From assembly GCF_015665295.1 (NCBI RefSeq), contig NZ_JADFAJ010000018.1:1-64000 (forward strand): DNA of 64,000 bases, in the 5' to 3' direction. Both the position numbers and the translations under genes were made by a program. This stretch comes from Maricaulis sp. (GTDB lineage Bacteria; Pseudomonadota; Alphaproteobacteria; Caulobacterales; Maricaulaceae). Below, one piece after another: positions 56,780 through 64,000 of this stretch. Under the pieces are notes generated by a model. That model was not told the DNA's origin. It saw only the letters and a list, made by a program, of their open reading frames with translations, and made no database searches. Numbering within the stretch: the first letter of the stretch is position 1; every line of letters begins with the position of its first letter.

Positions 56780-58992
56780 CCCTGAAAAACTTCACACTCG
56801 AAATCGATGCCGACGGCATTGCCCTCGTTACCTTCGACAGCCCGGGCAAGTCGATGAATGTCATCTCGGCCGAGGTCATGGATGACTTCGACGCGCTGAC
56901 CGACACGATCATCTCCGACGACGCCATCAAGGGCGTGGTCATCACCTCCGGCAAGAAAGCCTTCTGTGCCGGCGCCGACCTGTCGGAACTGGGCAGCTCC
57001 TCGAGCGAACTGGCCAAGCTGCCGGAAGAGGAGATGAAGACGAAGCTGTTCGAGCAATGCTTCCGTCTCAACAAGACCTTCCGCGCCCTGGAAACCTGCG
57101 GCAAGCCGATCGCTGCGGCGGTCAATGGCCTCGCCCTGGGCGGTGGCTTCGAGATTGCCCTGGCCTGCCATTACCGCGTCATGCCGTCGGACAATCCCTC
57201 CGCCAAGCTCGGCCTGCCGGAAGCCATGGTCGGCGTCCTGCCGGGCGGTGGCGGCACCCAGCGCCTGCCACGCCTGGTCGGCATCATGAATGCCGCCCCG
57301 GTCCTCTTGCAGGGCCAGCAGCTCGACGCAGCCACGGCCCACGCCCAGGGCATTGTCGATGCCGTGGTGCCGGGGGCCGATCTGGTCGCGACCGCCAAAC
57401 AGCTGGTCAAGGATGATCCGAAAGGCTCGAAACAGCCCTGGGATGGTGACAAGTTCAAATTCCCGGGCGGGGGTCCCTACCATCCCGCCGGCGCCCAGAT
57501 GTTCGGCGCCGCCTCGCCGATGCTGCGCAAGACCACCTATGGCAACTACCCGGCCCAGCGTTACATCCTGTCCTGCGTCTATGAAGGCAGCCAGGTGACG
57601 ATGGACGCCGCAATCCGCATCGAGAGCCGCTATTTCACCAAGCTTTTGCTGCGCCCGGAAAGCCGCAACATGATCCGCTCGATCTTCCTGTCCAAACAGG
57701 ACCTAGACAAGGGCGGACGCCGTCCGGCCGGCCAGGAAAAGGGCGAGATCAAGAAGGTGGCCATTATCGGCGCCGGCTTCATGGGCGCGGGCATTGCGAC
57801 GGTTTCGGCCCAGGTCGGGATCGAGATCGTGCTGATCGACGCCACCCAGGAAGGCGCCGACAAGGGCAAGAAGCATTGCACCGACCACTTCGCCAAGGGC
57901 GTCGCCCGCGGCAAGCTGAGCCAGGACAAGGCCGACAAGCTGGGCGCCCTGATCACGCCGACGACCGATTACACGCTGATCAAGGATGTCGACCTCGTGG
58001 TCGAGGCCGTGTTCGAGAATTCCGAACTCAAGGCCAAGATCACCAAGATGGCGGAAGATGAGATCGGCGAGACGGCCGTCTTCGGCTCCAACACCTCCTC
58101 CATCCCGATCACCTCGCTGGCCGAGGCCTCGACCCGTCCGGAGAATTTCATCGGCATCCACTTCTTCTCGCCGGTCGAGAAGATGAACCTGGTCGAGATC
58201 ATCATGGGCGAGAAGACGGGCGATTATGCCCTCTCGCGCGCGATCGATTTCGTGACCAAGATCAAGAAGACGCCGATCGTGGTCTCCGACACGCGCGGCT
58301 TCTACGCCAATCGCTGCGTCATGCGCTATATCGGCGAGGGCATGAATCTCCTCGCCGAAGGCGTGAAGCCGGCCCTGATCGAGAATGCGGCGAAGATGGC
58401 CGGCATGCCGGTCGGACCCTTGTCGCTGCAGGACGAGGTGGCGCTGGATCTTGGCGTGAAGCTGATCAAGCAGACCAAGGCCGATCTGGGCGAGAATTAC
58501 CAGCCGTCCAAGACCGAGCCGATCCTGTTCAAGATGGTCGAGGAGTATGAGCGTTTCGGTCGCAAGAACGCCAAGGGCTTCTACGATTACCCGGCCGAAA
58601 AGGGTCAGCCCAAGCGTCTCTGGCCGGAACTGGAGCAGTTCGCTCCGGGCGGCCAATATGCCGAAGACCAGCCGACGGCGGACGAGATCAAGGACCGCAT
58701 CCTCTATGCCCAGGCGCTGGAAGCGGCGCGCTGCATGGAAGAGGAGATCGTCCATGATCCGCGCGAGGCCGATGTCGGCTCCATCCTCGGCTGGGGCTTT
58801 GCGCCCTATACCGGCGGTACGCTGTCCTACATCGACACCATCGGCGCCAAGGCCTTCGTGACCCGCGCCAAAGAGCTGGAAGCCGCCTATGGCGACCAGT
58901 TCAAGGTGCCGGCGCTTCTCGTCGAGATGGCCGAAAAGGGCGAGACCTTCTACGGCCGCTTCGGCGCTCCGGCGGCGGTTGCGGCGGAATAG
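56776..58992 (+). CDS. fadJ: Bifunctional enoyl-CoA hydratase / 3-hydroxyacyl-CoA dehydrogenase
   Basis: Crotonase domain KPIAAAVNGLALGGGFEIALACHYRVM; Rossmann VAIIGAGFMGAGIATVSAQVG; HFFSPVEKMNLVEII. Confidence 0.94.
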   Translation: MTLKNFTLEIDADGIALVTFDSPGKSMNVISAEVMDDFDALTDTIISDDAIKGVVITSGKKAFCAGADLSELGSSSSELAKLPEEEMKTKLFEQCFRLNKTFRALETCGKPIAAAVNGLALGGGFEIALACHYRVMPSDNPSAKLGLPEAMVGVLPGGGGTQRLPRLVGIMNAAPVLLQGQQLDAATAHAQGIVDAVVPGADLVATAKQLVKDDPKGSKQPWDGDKFKFPGGGPYHPAGAQMFGAASPMLRKTTYGNYPAQRYILSCVYEGSQVTMDAAIRIESRYFTKLLLRPESRNMIRSIFLSKQDLDKGGRRPAGQEKGEIKKVAIIGAGFMGAGIATVSAQVGIEIVLIDATQEGADKGKKHCTDHFAKGVARGKLSQDKADKLGALITPTTDYTLIKDVDLVVEAVFENSELKAKITKMAEDEIGETAVFGSNTSSIPITSLAEASTRPENFIGIHFFSPVEKMNLVEIIMGEKTGDYALSRAIDFVTKIKKTPIVVSDTRGFYANRCVMRYIGEGMNLLAEGVKPALIENAAKMAGMPVGPLSLQDEVALDLGVKLIKQTKADLGENYQPSKTEPILFKMVEEYERFGRKNAKGFYDYPAEKGQPKRLWPELEQFAPGGQYAEDQPTADEIKDRILYAQALEAARCMEEEIVHDPREADVGSILGWGFAPYTGGTLSYIDTIGAKAFVTRAKELEAAYGDQFKVPALLVEMAEKGETFYGRFGAPAAVAAE

Positions 58993-59021
58993 TCCGCCTC
59001 ACGCCTCACGGAGACTGCAAG

Positions 59022-59056
59022 AAACCGGCGCGGCACTGCCCGCGCCGGTTTTTTCT
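59022..59056 (+). terminator. Rho-independent terminator after fadJ
   Basis: AACCGGCGCGG-cactgc-CCGCGCCGGTTTTTT. Confidence 0.9.
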
Positions 59057-59113
59057 TGTCTGCGCCTGCGCTAATCAGGGCATGAAATCAGGCTGTTGAA
59101 AGTTTTCACCAGC

Positions 59114-59164
59114 TTATCCACGGAAAGTGGAAAGTTTTCCACCAAGTCCGGCGACTTGTCCACG
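59114..59164 (+). promoter_or_regulatory. Three DnaA-box-like nonamers at exact 21-bp spacing
   Basis: TTATCCACG 59114, TTTTCCACC 59135, TTGTCCACG 59156. Confidence 0.5.
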
Positions 59165-59235
59165 AAATCGCATTTTCCGTGCGTTGCCGGCCCGGGGCCG
59201 GCCTGCTTTACTTCAATCATCGACAGCGACCGAAG

Positions 59236-59430
59236 TGGTCCGAAAGGACCAGGGATCGCCGGAGAGGTGGCTCCAAGGAGCAGGTTCGCAAGAACCGGTT
59301 CCACAAGGGCAGGCCGGAAGGAAAGGCCCGCAAGGGTTCCCGAATTCAGGTCAGGTTCCAAGGCAAGGGTCCGCAAGGACCGGCGCGGAGGGCTCACCGA
59401 ACCGGAGGGACTGAACCGACCGCAAGGCCG
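59236..59430 (+). ncRNA. Candidate structured RNA: quasi-periodic GNRA-tetraloop hairpins
   Basis: TGGTCC-GAAA-GGACCA, GGTTC-GCAA-GAACC, CCC-GCAA-GGG, GGTCC-GCAA-GGACC, CC-GCAA-GG; loops at 59242, 59288, 59330, 59373, 59421. Confidence 0.4.
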
Positions 59431-59929
59431 GGGACCAGGGCGCCAAGATGCCAGCGCTGCCTCACCGCGGTGCTGCCCCGATCGAAAGAGAGGGGACGCG
59501 GATGGGAAAGGGGTCAAACCCGGAACCGGACGCAACACGGCCGCCCGCCTCCTTACCTCTTGCCAGGTCAGGGACGGGCGGTTGGTGCGTCTGGGTTAAG
59601 GTGCGCCGGCGAATTTCTAGGCGCATTGGCGCGTGGATTTCCTGCCTCGACCCCCGCACGCCGCTCCGGTGTTTTGTCCGATCAGTCTTTCGACGCGACC
59701 CGTCAGCCCCTATTTTTCCTCGGAAATCAGCGATTATTCCCGTTTCAGGCGAATATCCTATTCGTGCGATATTGCTACCATTCGCGTAAGGCGTTGAGAC
59801 GCCGTCTGAAACACGCCTGGCGCGAAAGCTGAACAGGAAATTAATCAAATATGAGCTGCGTTCACCGGATCTGGCGCCAGAATGTGCGGCGTCGGGCAGG
59901 CCATGCCCGCAACTCTAGGCTGGACTGAC

Positions 59930-60154
59930 ATGAATATCCCCGGACTTGATCGCTGGCGAGTGAACGAATGGGCGGGCTATGCCCGGGCCATCGCGCTTGT
60001 CTGCTGGTCCGTGGCAGTCCTGATGACCGGAGCGATGGGCTGGTCGGCCTGGCGGGCCTTCGACAATGCGGCCGAAAGCGTCGATCGCGTGGTTGCCCGG
60101 CACGAGGCGGGCGTCGTTGCCAAGAGCCGGGACATCTTCATCGCTCGCCGCTAG
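59930..60154 (+). CDS. Small hypothetical protein with one TM segment
   Basis: MNIPGLDRWRVNEWAGYARAIALVCWSVAVLMTGAMGW... Confidence 0.5.
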   Translation: MNIPGLDRWRVNEWAGYARAIALVCWSVAVLMTGAMGWSAWRAFDNAAESVDRVVARHEAGVVAKSRDIFIARR

Positions 60155-60234
60155 ATTTCTGACATCCAGAACAGGTTTCGGGTGGCTGCCCGGTCCGGCG
60201 CTGCGCTAGAGTGACGGCTTTCCGGGAGGACACC

Positions 60235-61065
60235 GTGTCGACAGCCGCGCTTGAACCTGAAGACTATATCATCGGTACCAATGATGCCGAGGTTCGCCGG
60301 CTCGGTGAACAGCACGCGATCTGGCGCGAGAGTGCCTTGTCCTGCTGGCGACGCGCCGGGTTGAAGCCCGGCATGACCGTGCTCGATCTCGGCTGCGGTC
60401 CCGGCTATGCGAGTTTCGACCTCGCGCGTCTCGTCGGGCCGCAGGGGCAGGTGATTGCCGTCGACCAGTCGACCCATTTCCTTGCCGCGCTCGAGGCCGG
60501 CGCAGGTCAGCGCGGGCTTTCAAATATCCGCACGCTGCAGGCTGACGTCACGTCGATGGACTGGACACAGCTCGGTTGCGATGCCGTCTGGACACGCTGG
60601 TGCCTGTCTTTCGTACCCGGCGCGGATGGCGTGCTCGCCGGGCTTGACCAGGCGCTCCAGCCGGGCGGCGTCGTGATGATGCAGGAATATGTCGACTATC
60701 GCAGTTTCCGCATCGAGCCTGCCGAGCCGGTATTCGAGCGTTTCATCGCGGCGGTCCGGGACAGCTGGGTCCATTTCGGCGGCGATCCTGAAATCGGACG
60801 GCGCCTTCCGGCCATGGGCGAGGCGCTGGGCTGGTCCGTGCAGGCCCTGACCCCGATCATCCATGCCGCCCGTCCGGGCGATGTGCTCTGGACCTGGCCC
60901 AAGGCCTGGCTGCAGGAGGCGCCCGACCGGCTGGTCGCGCTGGGTTTTCTGACCGCTGATGAGGCCACCGATTTCCGGCAATTCCTGGCCCGACGCGACG
61001 CCGATCCGGCGAGCCTGCTGATGACCCCGATGGTGATGGAAATGATTGCCCGCAAACCGCAGTGA
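60235..61065 (+). CDS. SAM-dependent methyltransferase (GTG start)
   Basis: GMTVLDLGCGPGYASFDLARLVGPQGQVIAVDQS; GGGAGG upstream of GTG 60235. Confidence 0.88.
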   Translation: MSTAALEPEDYIIGTNDAEVRRLGEQHAIWRESALSCWRRAGLKPGMTVLDLGCGPGYASFDLARLVGPQGQVIAVDQSTHFLAALEAGAGQRGLSNIRTLQADVTSMDWTQLGCDAVWTRWCLSFVPGADGVLAGLDQALQPGGVVMMQEYVDYRSFRIEPAEPVFERFIAAVRDSWVHFGGDPEIGRRLPAMGEALGWSVQALTPIIHAARPGDVLWTWPKAWLQEAPDRLVALGFLTADEATDFRQFLARRDADPASLLMTPMVMEMIARKPQ

Positions 61066-61148
61066 AGGGCGGTCATGCAGGCGCGAGGGCTGGCGCGCGC
61101 AGAGAAGCAGGCTAGCCTTGCCATGATTCAAGCAGTCAGGATTTCCGC

Positions 61149-62276
61149 ATGCATTACACCCTGATCGGAACACCGGTATCGCTCTACACGGGCAAGGTGC
61201 GCGGTTACTTGCGCTGGAAGAATGTCCCCTTCACCGAGCGCCTGTCGACGCGCGAGGTCTACAAGGCGGATATCCTGCCGCGGGTTGGCTGGCCGGTCAT
61301 TCCGGTTGTGATCCACGAGGACGGCTCGCCGCATGGCAAGACGCTGCAGGATACCAGCGATATTATCGACTATGTCGAAGCCCGCGAGCCCGGCCCGTCC
61401 ATCTATCCCGACACGCCGCGCCAGCGCTTCGCGGCGCTGGTGCTGGAACTGTTCGGGGACGAGTGGCTGGTCATCCCGGCCATGCACTATCGCTGGGCCT
61501 ATAATCGCGCATTCGCGCAGCAGGAGTTCGGCGCGACCAGCCATCCCCATCTCGCGCCGGAGGAACAGTTTGCTGCGGCCGAGAAGGCCGTCGGCTTCTT
61601 CTCCGGCTCCATTACCGGCCTTGGGGTGAATCCCGACAGCATTGCCGCGATCGAGACGGCCTATGAGGATTTCCTCACGGTCTTCGAGGCCCATCTTGGC
61701 GCGCATGACTGCCTGTTCGGATCGCGGCCCTCGATCGGGGATTACGGCCTGCTCGGCCCGCTCTACGCGCATTTGTTGCGCGACCCGAAATCCGGTGAGC
61801 TGATGCGCCGGCTGGCGCCGCGTGTCGCGGCCTGGGCCGAACGCTGTCACGCGCCGCAGCATTCGCTGACCGGGAATTTCCTTGCGAAGGACGATATTCC
61901 GCCTGGCGTGATGGAATTGCTGCACCGGTTTGCTGCGCAGCATTGGCCTGTGCTGCGCGATACCGCCGCGGCTTTGGCAGCGTGGGCTGCGGACAAGCAG
62001 GCGGGGACCGAAGTGCCGCGCATACTGGGCTTTCACAAGGCGCGGATCGGACATGGTGACAGTGCTGTCGAGACCGACCGCGCGATCATTCCCTTCCCGC
62101 TCTGGATGCTGCAGGGCGTGACCGATTATCGGGACAGCCTGACCGGCGCGGCGCGGCTCGCCGTCAGTGAATTGCTGCGCAGCATGGGTGCAGCAGATCT
62201 CGACGCATTCACGCTGCCGGTGCGTCTGGAACGCCGCCATTTCAAGCTCGCCCTGGCGGCTGAAACGGCGGCCTGA
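61149..62276 (+). CDS. Glutathione S-transferase family protein
   Basis: N-terminal thioredoxin-like VSLYTGKVRGYLRWKNVPFTER...VPVI-type region; LQDTSDIIDYVEAREPG. Confidence 0.85.
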   Translation: MHYTLIGTPVSLYTGKVRGYLRWKNVPFTERLSTREVYKADILPRVGWPVIPVVIHEDGSPHGKTLQDTSDIIDYVEAREPGPSIYPDTPRQRFAALVLELFGDEWLVIPAMHYRWAYNRAFAQQEFGATSHPHLAPEEQFAAAEKAVGFFSGSITGLGVNPDSIAAIETAYEDFLTVFEAHLGAHDCLFGSRPSIGDYGLLGPLYAHLLRDPKSGELMRRLAPRVAAWAERCHAPQHSLTGNFLAKDDIPPGVMELLHRFAAQHWPVLRDTAAALAAWAADKQAGTEVPRILGFHKARIGHGDSAVETDRAIIPFPLWMLQGVTDYRDSLTGAARLAVSELLRSMGAADLDAFTLPVRLERRHFKLALAAETAA

Positions 62277-62490
62277 TCAGGCGGCGGGACGCCGGACATC
62301 CATCGCCCGGGCGCTGCGGGTCCAGGATTGATGCCGCCGGTCGATCACGGCAATTGCCGGTGCCGGTGCGGCATGGGAGCCAAACAGGCGGAGCGATCAA
62401 TATCTCGTCCCCGTCGCCAGCCCATATGAATATATCGAGAAATACGATAAATACCCGGAAGCGAGACTTTCTGTTTCTTGTGGGGAATAA

Positions 62491-63381
62491 ATGGACCGGA
62501 TTGATGCACTCCGCCTGTTCTGCTCGGTGGCCGAGCTTGGCAGTTTCACCAAGGCCGCCGATCGCGAGGGCATGACGCCCGGTGCCGCGTCCAAGCAGAT
62601 TACGGCGCTTGAAGAGCGTTTGCAGGCGCGCCTGTTCGAACGCACGACGCGCTCGGTCCGGCTCACCGATGCGGGCGAGGCCCTGCTCGATCGCGTCCGG
62701 CCCTGGCTCGACGAGTATGACGGGCTGGAGCAGGGCGTGGCGGATGCGCGCTCGGCACCGGCCGGCCTGCTGCGCGTCTCGGCGCCGGTCGATTTTGGCG
62801 CCCGTCGCCTGATGCCGATCATCACGCAATTCATGACCGACTGGCCCGGCGTCGAGGTTCGGCTGTCGCTGGCTGATCGCATGGTCGATCTGGTCAATGA
62901 GGGCTTTGATGTCGGCGTGCGGATCGGCAATCTCACTGACAGCGCCCTGATCGCCAAACGCCTGGCGCCCGCCTGTATGGCGGTGGTGGCCTCGCCGGAC
63001 TATCTGGCCCGGGCCGGAACGCCGCAGCATCCGTCAGAGCTGGCGCAGCACGAGATGGTCATCGACCGCAACAAGCCGGCGCCGCAATTGCTGAAATTCC
63101 TGCGTGATGGCGAGGAGGTCGAAGTCCGCATCCATGGCCGGCTGTCGCTGAATGGCGCCGTCGCAGCGGTAACCGCGGCACAGGCCGGTGTCGGTATCGC
63201 CTGCTCACCGCGCTGGGCCGCCGAGCCGGCGATTGAGGCGGGGCGCGTTGTCGAGATCCTGACCGACTGGGAGTCAGAGCAGCGTTTCCTGTGGGCGGTC
63301 TTCCCGTCGAACCGCTATCTGGCGCACCGCGTCCGCCTGTTTGTCGACTTTCTCGCCACGCAGTTTACCGACCGGATCTGA
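62491..63381 (+). CDS. LysR-family transcriptional regulator
   Basis: MDRIDALRLFCSVAELGSFTKAADREGMTPGAASKQITALEERLQARLFERTTRSVRLTDAGEALLDR. Confidence 0.94.
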   Translation: MDRIDALRLFCSVAELGSFTKAADREGMTPGAASKQITALEERLQARLFERTTRSVRLTDAGEALLDRVRPWLDEYDGLEQGVADARSAPAGLLRVSAPVDFGARRLMPIITQFMTDWPGVEVRLSLADRMVDLVNEGFDVGVRIGNLTDSALIAKRLAPACMAVVASPDYLARAGTPQHPSELAQHEMVIDRNKPAPQLLKFLRDGEEVEVRIHGRLSLNGAVAAVTAAQAGVGIACSPRWAAEPAIEAGRVVEILTDWESEQRFLWAVFPSNRYLAHRVRLFVDFLATQFTDRI

Positions 63382-63560
63382 CGGCCGGACGGATTGCGCC
63401 GCTCAGCTTGTGTTCATGTGTTAGGCTATTTAAGGGCAGTCGCGAGGAGATCCGCTGCCGGGCAGGGCAGCGTTGCTTGGCCGGGGTCTCGATCGCGCGG
63501 CGATTGGTGAATGCCTGTTCCGGGGCACCGGAGCCGGCGCAACAGGGGGTATCGGGACCG

Positions 63561-64000
63561 ATGAAGATGCGCGCACTCATTCTGGCAGGTCTGGGCTTGA
63601 GCCTGGGCGCTTGCGCCACAACCTACACACACAGTGCAGATGGGGGCGGCCTGGCCAGCGCGGCCTTCAACTATGCCCCGTCCTCGCGCGCGCCCGTGTC
63701 CGGCGCGGGCTATGAGCTGCTCGGCCATTCCGGCTGGGCGGGCCGGCTGTCCTATTATGACGATGAGGGCGATGCCCGGGCCCAGCTCGTGATGCGTTAC
63801 GCCGACGGACGCGAGGTCAACGCCCGGCTCGATATCGTGATGCCCTATCTTGATGGCGGGCTGCGCCAGTTCCGCGGCGCGGACCAGGACGGGCGCCCGG
63901 TTTCGGTCGAACTGCAGGCGGGCCCCTGTTCGTCACGCGAGGGCGGCACGCTGATTTACTTTGCCGACATGTCGATCGGCAACCAGACGGTCAGCGGGTG
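63561..64000 (+). CDS. Lipoprotein-like hypothetical protein, truncated by window end
   Basis: Lipobox LGLSLGACATTYTH; frame open to end of window. Confidence 0.65.
   Translation, partial: MKMRALILAGLGLSLGACATTYTHSADGGGLASAAFNYAPSSRAPVSGAGYELLGHSGWAGRLSYYDDEGDARAQLVMRYADGREVNARLDIVMPYLDGGLRQFRGADQDGRPVSVELQAGPCSSREGGTLIYFADMSIGNQTVSG

Noticed and set aside
59179-59832. 217-aa plus-strand ORF (and overlapping 59096..59599)
   Set aside because: Basic low-complexity translation across hairpin repeats in multiple open frames; treated as a candidate structured RNA instead, though a basic disordered protein is not excluded.
62242-63030. 262-aa minus-strand ORF antisense to the terminal LysR gene
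   Set aside because: Overlaps GST 3' end and the LysR coding region; shadow ORF.
1-64000. CRISPR array, prophage, classical IS element, rRNA operon
   Set aside because: No regularly spaced direct repeats, phage structural genes, transposase/integrase ORFs or rRNA sequence were seen.

Overview
The window looks like a chromosomal segment from an alphaproteobacterium of the Caulobacterales/Maricaulales type. Support for this comes from a GcrA homologue, a PodJ-like polarity protein, class I LysRS, UrcA-family proteins and Hsp33/ArgD neighbours. Most of it is ordinary housekeeping and metabolic content: arginine, pyrimidine and fatty-acid beta-oxidation genes, TrkH, MscS, MATE, P450, GST, ABC export and a TonB receptor. 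It has one tRNA-Gly and no rRNA, CRISPR array, classical IS element or prophage that I can see. The observations I would follow up first are: (1) an inorganic-carbon module with an OxyR-like regulator lacking the peroxidatic-type Cys, SbtA, a PII-like protein and an alpha-carbonic anhydrase, with OxyR-type half-sites in the promoter; (2) a DUF559 endonuclease-like gene bounded by a perfect 28-bp inverted repeat of a two-hairpin element, plus a gene-less MITE-like pair of the same element about 5 kb away; (3) a ~840-bp gene-poor region with three DnaA-box-like nonamers spaced exactly 21 bp apart, followed by a quasi-periodic series of GNRA-tetraloop hairpins; (4) two paralogous 'small membrane protein + mini-XRE regulator' modules, each with its own inverted-repeat operator candidates; (5) an apparent small gene interrupted by one in-frame TGA; (6) a podJ promoter region carrying a perfect DnaA box and three GANTC sites. 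All family names come from reading the sequence and recall. No searches were run.
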